Assembly: GCA_917880885.1 (NCBI GenBank)
Contig: OU862922.1
Location: forward strand, 27,218,627-27,282,626
DNA from: Limnephilus marmoratus
Lineage: Eukaryota > Arthropoda > Insecta > Trichoptera > Limnephilidae
Direction of reading: 5' to 3'
Length of the DNA: 64,000 nt
Each line of letters opens with the position of its first letter. Position 1 is the first letter of the stretch. Positions 21,258 to 31,189 of the stretch are shown here, in pieces. The position numbers and the translations under genes were made by a program. The notes beneath the pieces are model-generated. The model searched no databases. It saw only the letters and a program-made list of their open reading frames with translations, and was not told the origin of the DNA.

Positions 21258-21757
21258 AAACCTAAAGTTTTTTTTAGTTTATCTAATCTTAGACGTTGAT
21301 TTAGGTACTGTAAGTTTATATTATATAACTTACACCAAATCAACGTCAATTTAGCAAAGCTAAATTAGAAATTAAAGTAATCAATCATTCCTATAAAACA
21401 GTATTCTAGGTAAAGTTAAAGTAGGTATTTAAGAGTAGGTACACCTTTAAATAAAAATATGGATAGAAATGAAATGTTTCGTATATTACGCACGTTATTC
21501 TGTCTCTGACATCAATTATGTTTTTATTTGTATAGGTAAATTTCTCGGATTTGTTTTTAATTTAAATGTCATTTAAAAGTTAAACTGATCGTGTCAAGAA
21601 TTCAGACAAGCAATAAAGTATGTACCTACCTGTAATGTAATATTTTAAGGAAAAAATATTTAACTGTCATTTTTACGGTTGGAACTGATGTGGAAAGAAT
21701 TCAGATTGTGAATTTTTGCCACATCATTTCTACGTGATTTTTCACGGGTCTGGGTTA
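21258..21757. other. Spacer, nothing recognised
   Basis: AT-rich DNA without supported signal. Confidence 0.5.
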
Positions 21758-21929
21758 GGGAACGTACCCAAACTACGTGACCAACTTTTTGCAATTTTTA
21801 ACCCCCCCCCCCCCCCCGCCCCCCCCGGTGACCAAAATCCTAAGCAACCCGCCGCTCATTTGTATGGAGCGTGACCTTTTGAAGACCCCCCCCCCCCCTA
21901 AAAGTGTCACGTAGTATGGGTACGTTCCC
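21758..21929. mobile_element. PIF/Harbinger-like MITE (172 bp) with TTA target duplication
   Basis: Ends GGGAACGTACCCAAACTACG and, reversed, GGGAACGTACCCATACTACG (19 of 20 identical). TTA lies at 21755-21757 and again at 21930-21932. GG/CC-type ends with a 3-bp TTA/TAA duplication are typical of PIF/Harbinger elements. The interior has long C runs. Confidence 0.85.
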
Positions 21930-21932
21930 TTA

Positions 21933-22608
21933 GTTTATAATAATATGTTTGCTTTTCGATGTCAACCATATAGTCTTGACTCTCGATCACTACCTAAAGC
22001 AAGGAGCTTAAAGTGCCTGTGAAGTAACAAAACTAAATACGAGTAATATGACTTGTAGTCTATTTCGTAAAATTAGCTCGAACTTAATGTTTGAAGTTAT
22101 GACTGTAATAACCGTGCCGGCCATTGTATGAATAGATGCGAATGTGGGCGAGTTATCTCTTGAGTAATTATTCATATTAATTATCATCACAGAACAGGTG
22201 TAATCGGTCCCGTGTGGTCTATTTTTAATACAGTTGTAATGTACTAAAAATTACAATTATCTACATGAGACAAATATTGCTAAATTGGTAAAATTTTTGT
22301 AGACAGAGTAACTATACCTACTTAAAACCAATACTAGTAATTCTGGGAACAATAGACCTTGGGTCAAAAAATTTTTTTTTTTAAATTTTTCTAATTTCTC
22401 AAAAGTCCCTAGAAAACTTAACATTTGTAAGAAGGTTCCTGATTAAATACCAATATACTTAAATATAAACCACATATTTTATGTAACATTTAAAAAATCA
22501 TTTAAGGCATCATACGATTTGTCCAAAGAAACGTCACCATCTCAATGAAAATTCTTTTTTAAACTTTCTTCAGTCAACCATTAATATTGAAGAAATCTAA
22601 TATAATTA
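21933..22608. other. AT-rich spacer, nothing recognised
   Basis: No ORF above about 60 codons and no repeat noted. Confidence 0.5.
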
Positions 22609-22686
22609 ACTCACCATTATTATAAGCAATAATTGTCAGCCTGAAACACTCATTTATATTGAAAAATCTTCCGAGAAAAGATACTT

Positions 22687-22758
22687 GCCGCCAACGGGAC
22701 TTGAACCCGTGTCCTTCTGATTGCCGGTCGGATGCTCTGACCACTGAGCTATGGCGGC
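22687..22758 (-). tRNA. tRNA-like sequence, apparent anticodon GGC, probably pseudo
   Basis: 72 nt with a perfect 7-bp acceptor stem (GCCGCCA/TGGCGGC), a 4-bp D stem (GCTC/GAGC), a T arm ACGGG-TTCAAGT-CCCGT and a 7-base anticodon loop CCGGCAA. The anticodon stem has one mismatch, position 33 is C rather than U, and the G3:U70 pair expected of tRNA-Ala is absent. It lies in a mobile repeat. A functional tRNA is doubtful. Confidence 0.55.
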
Positions 22759-23044
22759 TTATCTAATACCCCCCAAATAATTCAATATATACTGGTGTTT
22801 CAATCAACAATTACTGATTATTACATTTTTCCACCTGAAAACAACCAACTTTATTTTTGTGAGGGAGGTATTGTTAGTACTAAATCTCTCGCTAGGTGGC
22901 GTCGAGACAAATTATGTCTACATTTTTTGGTGAAATACTTTTAACTTGTTAAATATTAATTATTATTTTTAATTTATAAACTAACGTTTAAGACAAGAAT
23001 TTTATGCATAGCACAAAGGGTAGCAATTATTATAAGCAATAGCT

Positions 23045-23115
23045 GAGCCATAGCTCAGTGGTCAGAGCATCCGACCGGCAATCAGAAGGACACGGGTTCA
23101 AGTCCCGTTGGCGGC
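23045..23115 (+). tRNA. tRNA-like pseudogene (damaged acceptor)
   Basis: Same sequence as 22687-22758 from the D arm on, but the 5' acceptor reads GAGCCA after the inversion junction and no longer pairs properly with TGGCGGC. Confidence 0.5.
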
Positions 23116-23262
23116 AAGTATCTTTTCTCGGAAGATTTTTCAATGTAAATGAGTGTTTCAGGCTGACAATTATTGCTTATAATAATTGTTACCCTTTGTG
23201 CTATGCATAAAAATCTTGTCTTAAACGTTAGTTTATAAATTAAAAATAATAACTCACCATTA

Positions 23263-23552
23263 TTTCACATTTGAGAAAAGAAGTCTAGTCAATATTTAGA
23301 CTTGTTTGAATAAATAATAATATTTGGATGATTTGTCTTTACTAATAATAATAATAAAATAGATGCCTTAGTTTTCATAAAACGAAAACGAACTATAAAA
23401 ACAAATTTAGAGACAGATGAAAAGCCAGACTTCAGTACGATCAGTCAATTGAATACTGTTTGGCTTATTAATTGAGCATTCATATTAACTAGATTGGAAA
23501 GCTTAAACCTACTTATAGTTTTACGGAGGTTTAATGTTGTGTTGTGTTTAAA
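23263..23552. other. Spacer, nothing recognised
   Basis: AT-rich DNA with short AAT runs. Confidence 0.4.
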
Positions 23553-24105
23553 GAGGTATTTCACCATCGTCTTCATAGCTTAACCACAGGATAACGTACA
23601 TTTTCGATTTTATAATTTAAGGTTGAATTTAGTCTCACGCTCACCGTCAGCGCTCATAGATCAGCGCGTAGTTCGTCAGCGCTGAGGCTCAGCGTGGCTC
23701 GTTCCAGTATCGTACTGACCGCCTAAGAAGAAGTAAAGACAGACGAAGACCAAAATGCGGAGTGTAATAGTTATTGCTGCTTTGTACTACCTATCCCAAA
23801 AAAAAAATAAAAACGATTCGCCATGACTGTACGCTGACGACGTCCGCTCCGCTCGACACTAGAACGATCACTGAAAGCAGAGGCGCTCGTGCGATCTTCA
23901 GCGCCGACAGCTACGCGGCGCCGACGCGCGACGACGTTGACCACCGTTGACCACTACGCGTCATTCAAAAATGCTTCCTAGAAGTTCATATATCTCGACC
24001 ATCAGCGCCGACGGTGCGCGTGCGGTCAGCGTAAGACTAAATTCAGCCTAAATCGGAGTTTACTATTCGGTACTCGAATTTATAAATAGTGGCTATACCT
24101 ATGTG
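23553..24105. mobile_element. GAGGTATTTCACC MITE split by a nested element
   Basis: The left end GAGGTATTTCACCATCGTCT, ACGTACATTTTCGATT and AATAGTGGCTA match, in opposite orientation, the MITE at 12541-12773. The 3' end is missing. It is interrupted by the element at 23621-24048. Confidence 0.75.
23621..24048. mobile_element. GC-rich PIF/Harbinger-like element (428 bp) nested in a MITE
   Basis: Ends GGTTGAATTTAGTCTCACGC and, reversed, GGCTGAATTTAGTCTTACGC, with TAA at 23618-23620 and 24049-24051. The interior is GC- and CpG-rich (CAGCGCTGAGGCTCAGCG) in AT-rich surroundings. No ORF for a transposase. Removing it restores the match of the outer MITE to its relative at 12541. Confidence 0.85.
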
Positions 24106-24375
24106 TATATCGGATAAGGGGCATACAATAATTACGTGAGCTCAAAAGGGGGGGGGGGGGGGGCCAGAAAAATCTCGCGTAACTTGAAAAGAATATACGA
24201 AGTGGCCCAAATTTATTTCATTAAGCGGGGAGGTCTAGATTGGAAGAAAAACTCCTCAAGTAATGAATGTATGCCTCCTTATAACAGAATGGGATAACGT
24301 AACATGTACTTACATGCCTACCTATTTAATTCACCGAACTATTCTTCCTTATTTTTATAACTACTACTTAATCAT
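24106..24375. other. Spacer with a poly-G run
   Basis: 24150-24171 is a G run of about 17 bases. Nothing else is recognised. Confidence 0.5.
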
Positions 24376-24500
24376 ACATGGTGTTCGGAAACTCGCAGTA
24401 CAAGCGAGAAACTGGTGAGTCTACATCACACAGAGAACCCAAAAAACATTTTTTTTCGATGTGATAATTTTTTTCTTTTTAACCTCCCCCCCCCTCTGAC
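24376..24500 (+). repeat. Left-end fragment of family I foldback
   Basis: GGTGTTCGGAAACTCG...GAGAAACTGGT...TCTACATCA matches the left end of 51685-52024. The other end is not seen. Confidence 0.6.
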
Positions 24501-24530
24501 GACCGATTTTTTTCAATTTTTTTTTTTTTT

Positions 24531-24867
24531 TACATGAGCTCCACACAGGAGGTCCTGAGGAAAATAATTTCCCTCAGGGCTTATGTCATCTTTGGGGATG
24601 CTGTGTGGAGGGTTTTTTTTTAGGAAAGGAAAGAGAGGAGAGTTCTAGGAAGGAAAAGGGTTTAAGGGTTGGGTAGGAATATGGGGTTCAGTGTGTTCTG
24701 ATCATCCGCCTCCAAGACCTAGACAAACCTCACCCCATCAACCCGGGCACCCCTGCTAAATCACCAAACGTAGCGAACCACTTGGGGTAACCTATGGCAG
24801 AGGTGTTGGTTATCCAATAAAGGTTCCCGGGGCGGCGGTACCCATTCCCGCCTTCCAAATTTTCCCG
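24531..24867 (-). repeat. Family A, short subfamily
   Basis: Same internal deletion as 18160-18483 (GGTTCAGTGTGTTCTGATCA). The double-stem tail is intact (CTCCACACAGGAGGTCCTGA ... GGGATGCTGTGTGGAG on +). Confidence 0.85.
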
Positions 24868-25066
24868 CCTCCCAAATTTAACCTAAAAAAAAACAGAGTG
24901 TGCAATTCACACGTGGTAGAAGTGAAACCTTCAGAAAATTAAAGTAGAAAAGTTTGGGGAGGCAACGAAGCACCGCACAAAAGGAGACAGATTTATACTA
25001 TCTATTTCTCTTGTAAGCTAAATCCTATAGATATATGGTTTGTCTCTTTTCAGTGACCTGTTTTTT

Positions 25067-25290
25067 AAGGTGGCAATAGCGAAATTGGTTAACGCACACG
25101 TCCCGATTAGACGAGAGGTCTGGGTTCGAGTCCCAATTGCGACCATTGTCTTTTCCATTTTTCTGTGTCTTGTTCTCTTTCATATTTTCGTTGCGATTAT
25201 TATTGTTATCTTCTTCTTTAATGATATATTACATTGATGGGTATAACCTTCAATAGTTATAAAAAGAGAGTTTTTCTTATAAAAAAATTA
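25067..25290 (+). repeat. Family C tRNA-derived SINE
   Basis: A tRNA-like head at 25071-25145 (GGTGGCAATAGCGAAATTGG, then GGTCTGGGTTCGAGTCCC as box B) with a 7-bp acceptor pairing of one mismatch. The tail TGTCTTGTTCTCTTTCATAT...GGGTATAACCTTCAATAG is shared with 5290-5430. The anticodon loop reads CCGATTA with C at position 33, so it is unlikely to be a working tRNA. Confidence 0.7.
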
Positions 25291-25316
25291 AATAAATAAA
25301 TTTGTATTGAATTTGA

Positions 25317-25800
25317 ATGCCCCACGGTATTCCTGGTAGCCACCTCTGATCTAGAGCGCCAAAATACCCGAAAAAAATCCTCGACTCTGTGCAGAAACGG
25401 GCGGTCCGTGTGATAGATTCTTCTAACAAAATAAACGATTGATTGATTTAGAGCACAGTGTTCTACCGGTATAGCACTTGAAGTGAAATGACATAAAACT
25501 GCGCTATACAAATATAACATTATTATAATTATTTCAATGGAAGATGCTCCGAGGAACTAGCGTCATTGATCCTTTCGGCACCGGTGCGTAGTCGGGGAAC
25601 ACGCCAAACGCCAACATAAAAGGTTGACATTTTTGTCTCGTTCTTGTGTTCAACAGCTCGGTGGCCGGCCTCTTTGTTTCCTCCTTCCTACAACAAGGGT
25701 TTCTTCAAGACTAATGTTCATTCCCTCCTCTCCCCAAAAAGACCCTCCACCCAGAATCTCAGATGAGATATTTTCCTGTGTGGATTTAATGTTTAAAGTT
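25317..25800 (+). pseudogene. Decayed Jockey-type LINE 3' end
   Basis: Matches the LINE at 31190-32345 from CCCACGGTTGAATTTGG onward, including GTCATTGATCC, GTTCTTGTGTTCAACAGCTC and the terminal GTGTGG-TTAATGT. It has deletions, frameshifts and a 60-bp insertion of family F type (25471-25535). Confidence 0.85.
25471..25535 (+). repeat. Degenerate family F tail inserted in the LINE remnant
   Basis: AGCACTTGAAGTGAAATGAC, GCGCTATACAAATATAACA and an ATT-rich end break the LINE between TTCTACCGGTAT and GGAAGATGCT. Confidence 0.55.
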
Positions 25801-25918
25801 ATTTGATCAAAGTTCATTATTGAAATGATTCCACAATCATGATTGGTAAAAAAAAAGATTTATTTAAATTAATAAATTACTTCGTTTTTACCACTTTTAT
25901 TGTTTACAAAACCGACAT

Positions 25919-25946
25919 GTTTCGTCAGCAAAGCTGACTTCTTCAG
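25919..25946 (-). ncRNA. Second hammerhead-like core (Penelope type)
   Basis: On the - strand: CTGAAGA, then GTCAGC-TTT-GCTGAC (perfect 6-bp stem II), then GAAAC followed by ATGTCGG. The CTGANGA/stem/GAAAC...GTCGG arrangement is a recurrent Penelope terminal-repeat motif. The surrounding 25860-25990 is probably a Penelope fragment of a different subfamily from 20663. Cleavage site not assigned. Confidence 0.5.
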
Positions 25947-25989
25947 GGTGTTGACACAACTAATTTTAAAAATAGACATAGGTATATAG

Positions 25990-26399
25990 GTAATAGAGAA
26001 AAATAATCGACATAAACAATAATAAAATTAGAAAGAAAATAATGTTTAAGGGACGAGGGGCAATATAGAACAATTAAAATTTTTAAAAGGGGAATAGATT
26101 TAATAATGGGTCATTTAAAAACAATTTTTGATTATTGATAATATTTAAATTTGCATTAACGATTTATTTTTTAAACAAAAATGAGTATTTTTTTTTAATT
26201 TTACATTGAACTCTTCATACTTAAGTATTTTGTATCATAACAACGCCATCTGTTAATAATATTGATCAGTTGATTATTTAAATGCATCGGAATTTGGTAT
26301 CCACCAATTAATACGAAGCACGAAGCCACTGAATTGTAGGATAATTGCACGTCGGAATCATTATCATAACATTAAATCCACTTCATTACGTATGCATTA
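25990..26399. other. AT-rich spacer, nothing recognised
   Basis: No repeat match or credible ORF noted. Confidence 0.4.
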
Positions 26400-26710
26400 T
26401 TCAATTGTCCGAGGGTTGTATCGACGCACTCGTCAAATCACCGGCATCGGTCGGTAATGATGACTTTAGGTTAGGCATGCTCATATGCTCAATATTCAGT
26501 GACCGGGCATCGCACGGTGAAGAGACATCTCCAGATAATAGCGCATCGGGGAGTATCACTTGCCGGATGCAAATGGCGATTGAAGGGCTGGCGATTGTCA
26601 ATTAGGGTGCAACTCGATGATTAACGACGCCCATTAACAGTGATCAAGGGATTGGCGTCGCGACGCCTACTGTGATTGATATGTTTGCCGGCGTCGGTGT
26701 CGATGTAAGA
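26400..26710. other. CpG-rich island of unknown role
   Basis: About 50% GC with many CG and CGGT/GCGAC words in a background near 33% GC. Open on both strands for 66-86 codons, but no known family and no inverted ends. Could be a regulatory element, an unrecognised exon or an old transposon. Confidence 0.35.
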
Positions 26711-26837
26711 CGGTATACATTGGATGATAATATGATATTATGCACTGTGTACGTTTCGTATGTAGGCAGGTAATTTACTTGTTAAAAAATCAGTGGCGCC
26801 TTGTCTCTAACGATCTTGTTGAAGGCGGCTTATTATT

Positions 26838-27065
26838 AACCCCCGACGCAAGGAGCGGTGTTATAAGTTTGACTCTCTGTGTGTGTCTGTCTGTGTGTGT
26901 CTGTCTGTGTGTCTGTCTGTGGAATCGTAGCTCCTGGGCGATGGAACGGTTATGATGCGTTTTTTTTGTTTGAAAGCTGACGTAATCGAGATGGTTCTTA
27001 GCTATAATTCATGAAAATCTGTTCAGGCGTTTCAAGGTCATCAGCTCTTTTTTGTGTCGGGGGTT
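26838..27065. mobile_element. MITE with AACCCCCGACGCAA ends
   Basis: Left AACCCCCGACGCAAGGAG, right (reversed) AACCCCCGACACAAAAAAG. The interior has GTGTTATAAGTTTGA, a (GTCT)n-type stretch and GGTCATCAGCTCTTTTTT, a layout I know as common in moth and butterfly genomes. 228 bp, non-coding. Confidence 0.75.
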
Positions 27066-27118
27066 GCTCAAATATTTAATATTTATAAAAAATCGTCAAT
27101 ATTTTATTAAAATTACGT

Positions 27119-27455
27119 CCTCCGTGGTCAAGGGGTAAGGTCGAGGGGTAAGTAAATTTTATTTGGTTAAATTTTGTTCAATCATTTGAAATAATATTAG
27201 GTAAGTATATTAGCGACATGTTCCAGAGTGGAAGATACTCTAAGTATCGTCCTGGTGTAAAACCACCAAGCAGAACAGAAATGTTGCTTGTCATGACTCT
27301 AGCCGTATTTGGTGAATAGATCTGAATAGCCAGGTTCTTTTCCACCTTCCTCTTACTCTCTCCTACCCATTACCACTGCCCTAATTGGGGACGGCGTAGT
27401 CTCATTGGCTCCAGGCGGTTGGGAGAAATTGGAACGCTTGGTGAGGTATTCACAT
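27119..27455 (+). repeat. Family B tRNA-derived SINE
   Basis: A shortened head (CCTCCGTGGTCAAGGGGTAA), then TTCCAGAGTGGAAGATACTC, GGTGTAAAACCACC and AGTCTCATTGGCTCCAGGCG. The B box region is deleted. Confidence 0.8.
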
Positions 27456-28637
27456 TAAAAAAAACCATATAGCAGGCATGATATATTTTTTACATGACAA
27501 GTTAACTATTTTTATTTTTACACTTAAAATAATTAACTCTGGTCATTACTCTGGTCTTATTTGGTCTGATATAAAAATTGATACATTTTTTAGTTTACAT
27601 TTCAAATTTTTTACATAAATATATTTACACGTTTCTGTGAATTCGCTTAATAAGGTATATTTTTAATTTCACAAGGAACCAAGCCATACATCTGGATTTT
27701 GTTTTTGATGAAGGTTTTTGTTCTGAAAATTTTGTAGTCTGATATTTGCTTTCTATGTTTTAATAATAAGTTTTGTCCTAACCCGAAGCTAGTTTCAAAG
27801 TAGTAAAATACTTCGACCAAGCAAAATAACAAGATCTTTAAGGACATAAGGACTAATATTTTGACAAATTTTTAGCGTGAAAAAAAAACAACTTTTTCGT
27901 TGAGGAAAAAATACAGTTTAATAAGTGTTTTCCTAAGCGCAACAGCCTTTGAGCACACAAGCATGTAAAAAATGACACTTTTGTGGTAATTATTGAGTTT
28001 CTGAATTTTTATATTAAAAAAATATCTACAATTATTTCAGAATTTTTAATGTTTAACTGTGCGTTTAACTTAATATGTCTTTATTCAAGTACTCGAATCA
28101 CGAAGTGTAAACCTAACTGTATATGTATAATGCAGTAAAAATTGTTAAATTATTTGTGGTAACCGAGGATTCCAACTTTGCACTTTGTAAATTAATATAT
28201 TGTATAATTTTTTTCGTCTTTGTCAGTTTAAACTAATGGGATTATATATTATATACACATATTTTTAATTTCCAACTTGGTCCTTTTGAAAGTATAATAC
28301 ATAATTTCAAATCAAACATTATATCACATGTATTAGCTTCCTTCGCTTCGAAGGTACCTGTTAACAGTAGGGACTTAGGTAAAATGTTGTTCCTTCTACA
28401 TTATTTTGTGTTATTTATTATATATTAGTTTACAAAATTATTAACCTCAAAACAGGTACGTCCTAGTGAGGATATAAAATTGAATAGTAAACCACCTATC
28501 TTGTAAAGGAACAAAAAATAAATAATTCCAATTATATTATGCGTACATGTCTATTAAAAACAAATGTTTTCATAATACTTTGATGTAAAATTTAAACACT
28601 AGGTACGTCGGAACGGGTAACTGCCGCGCGCCGCGCG
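27456..28637. other. AT-rich spacer, nothing recognised
   Basis: No gene or repeat supported. Confidence 0.5.
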
Positions 28638-29040
28638 CCCCGGTCGCGTATTTACAAAACCTATACCGATTCAGTCGCCGTAACGACAATTTACATTTTA
28701 AATATACCTCTATATTGGTTATTTTTTATCACATTGCAAAAACAAAAATTGTTCTAAAATCTAGATAAAATAATCTTTCTGATGTGTATATTAGAAATTA
28801 ATAATTTTATTTCTAAATATTTAAATTTTAATATTATTCCCATATATTGTAAATACACCTCTATATTGATAATTTTTTATCACTTTGCAAAAACAAAAAT
28901 TGTTCTAAAATCTAGATAAAATAATCTTTCCAATGTTTATATTAGAAATGAATAATTTTATTTCTAAATATTTAAATTTTGATATTAAAAATTTAAAGCG
29001 ACTGAAACGCGGTAGGGATTGTAAATACGCGCCCCGGTCG
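28638..29040. mobile_element. Foldback element with an internal tandem duplication
   Basis: The left arm CCCGGTCGCGTATTTACA...TTCAGTCGC returns reversed at 28998-29040 (GCGACTGAAACGCGG...GTAAATACGCG), about 40 bp. Inside, a 151-bp unit is repeated (28701-28851 and 28852 to about 28990) with few differences. Part of the interior also occurs reversed at 61880-61940. Confidence 0.7.
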
Positions 29041-29701
29041 GAAAGTTCCCAGTAAAGCTTTTGATATTCAATTTTTATACGGACTGAGTTCTCTCCGTAG
29101 ACCAATTTTTGAAACGGTTACCCAACTATATAGTCCTACATAACACTTTCAGCAATTACATAATTAGATGTCGTTTTGACTACTCTTGGCCGTAAGGGGT
29201 GGCAGGGGTGCATTTCAAAGGCTCGCGGCGTTAGTTGGTGGTTTTAAGACACAACAAAAACACCAAGGACTGAGGATTTGCTGAATTTGAGATTTGAGTT
29301 TGCTAATTGAAGACAAATAACTGGGAGATAAATGTAAACTGCACTGTTGAAGGGTTTTGGTTTTGAGATTGAGAACAACGGACTAATTTTAAATGAAAAA
29401 TGTGATTGCCAAAAAAATTGAAAGCCAAAGTTGAAACGTTATTCGCAAAATACGAGTAAAAGTAAAAAATTGTACAAATAACCTTTTAAAATCTGTGTAT
29501 GTGGAACCCCGTTTGGGGAATTTTGTGAGTAGATATGGAGGGGGAGAGGATCATATCACTTATGAAAAAGATGAGGATATAATGCAACTGGCTTTTTAGA
29601 TCTGGTAACTGAAGCCATTTTTAACATGTTTCGATATTTAATTAACATCTCTGGCAACACTGAGAGTATTTTTCCACTAAGAAAGCGAAAATATACTTAT
29701 A
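29041..29701. other. Spacer, nothing recognised
   Basis: No supported feature. Confidence 0.4.
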
Positions 29702-29775
29702 TAGCACCCTTGAGGTGATTTTTCACAAAAACAGTGCTCTATAAATTATGCAAATATTATTACGTAGGTATTATT
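29702..29775 (+). repeat. Family F tail
   Basis: TAGCACCCTTGAGGTGATTT, then TTCACAAAAACAGTGCTCTA and an ATT-rich end. Confidence 0.8.
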
Positions 29776-30242
29776 TTATTTTTATTTTTATTTTATTTAT
29801 TTTAGGGAAAGTTGACAGCAAATCAGAGATTACAAAATAATACAATAATAATATGATAATTATGCCAATTATGAACTTTCCACTGATAATAATTAATAAT
29901 AGATAATAAAGTGTGACAGTGTAAGGGTATTTTCTTAGTTTTATTGTTTAGTTACAAAACATAAAAAAGGGGGGGGGGGGGGGGAGGAGGAACATAGGGA
30001 TAGGATTAAGTGGTAAATGACGGGAATATATAGGGATTGAACTTTCTAGTTTGTGTCATGTTGCTTGGTGAGTTTTCGTTTTATGTCACGTAAAGTTGAG
30101 TTAAAAATGTCAATGTGGTAATAATTTAAGTTAAATGAGTGTGTGGATCTGTAGATAAATGAGTTCTGTTTAGAGTTGGTCTTGCAAAGAGGGAGATTAA
30201 AGGTAAGCGACTGTCTACTGTTGCGATTTGGAACATGGAAGG
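29776..30242. other. Spacer with a poly-G run
   Basis: G run at about 29967-29983. No gene supported. Confidence 0.5.
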
Positions 30243-30249
30243 ATATAAT

Positions 30250-30291
<42 letters not shown>

Positions 30292-30298
30292 ATTATAT
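30243..30298. repeat. (TA)n palindrome
   Basis: A TA run flanked by ATATAATTTATAAT and its complement, so the whole 56 bp is self-complementary. Could extrude a cruciform. Confidence 0.9.
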
Positions 30299-30567
30299 TA
30301 TGAGTATATTTTGTTTGAGAAATACTCTCCGCGAAAAAAATATATTTAAATTGTCCCAGCTGGGATGTAAACCTGCAACCACAGGACCCATTTGAAATAG
30401 CTCACCGGTCTGTTACAAGAAGTGATTTAAATTTGTTTTGTATTTAATATACAAAAAATAACTTTTAAAATAAACTTTTTGATTTTTATGAAATCGTCTC
30501 TCGACTTATTTAAAAAAAATTAGCATTAATCTTTAGGTAACTATCGAGAGTGTTCGACGAGCGTAAC
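30299..30567. other. Spacer; decayed tRNA-like words
   Basis: 30355-30420 has a phrase like the tail of a tRNA-type SINE on the - strand (GGTTGCAGGTTTACATCCC when reversed). Too weak to call. Confidence 0.3.
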
Positions 30568-30990
30568 TCCAATTGGTGGTCGAGGATAAAGCTCTCGACT
30601 AGCAATTCGGAGGTAGCGAGCTCAAATCCCGGCGTGCGAAAATAAATTTTATTTACGAGTATTTAAATTTGTGATCTTTCACAATCAATCATTTAACAAT
30701 AATCTATAGTAGATATATTTGCGGCATGTTCCGAGTGGTAGATACTCTCAGTAACGACCTGGTGTAAGACCACCATTCAGAATTGAAATGTTGTTTGAAA
30801 TGGCTGTAGCCGTATTTGGTGATCTGATCTGAATAGTCGGATATATCTCCACCTTCCTCTTCTCCACCTCCTTCCCTAACCACTTCCTTCCCTCCCCAGT
30901 ACCTTCAGCCTCACAACATACATTGGGGATGCAATAGTCTCACTGGTTCAAGGTGGGAGCAGTTTGGACTTTTGTGCGGTATTTGTTAAT
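30568..30990 (+). repeat. Family B tRNA-derived SINE, full length
   Basis: tRNA-like head with GTGGTCGAGGATAAAGCTCT (box A) and GAGCTCAAATCCCGGCG (box B region), body GGCATGTTCCGAGTGG, ACCACCATTCAGAATTGAA, end CCTCACAACATACATTGGGG and AGTCTCACTGGTTCAAGG. The most complete + strand copy. Confidence 0.85.
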
Positions 30991-31189
30991 CTGTTTATTA
31001 AGACACATACAGTACATTACAAAACAAGTATATTAAATTACATTATTACATGGTTATAGTAGCTATATACCTATTAGGGTGTTCCTTATTTTTCAAAGTT
31101 TTTATTTATCATAGATATAGTACCTACCATAAAATATCGGTATATAATTTCGTCTGAGAAGTGAACTGTTCTTAAAACTTAAGTAATGA

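Larger units (their letters stand above)
22609..23262. repeat. Inverted pair of tRNA-bearing repeat units (family D)
   Basis: A full unit on the - strand (about 23036 down to 22609) is followed by a 5'-truncated unit on the + strand that begins inside the tRNA-like sequence and runs into the start of a further unit (CTATGCATAAAAATCTTGTC at 23201). The unit thus looks like a monomer of about 410 bp that was tandem before inversion. Both outer edges carry AACTCACCATTATT or its complement. A third copy is at 58430-58840. Confidence 0.8.

Noticed and set aside
22687..22758. Functional tRNA-Ala gene
   Set aside because: C at position 33, a mismatched anticodon stem, no G3:U70 pair, and a place in a mobile repeat. 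Listed as tRNA-like only.
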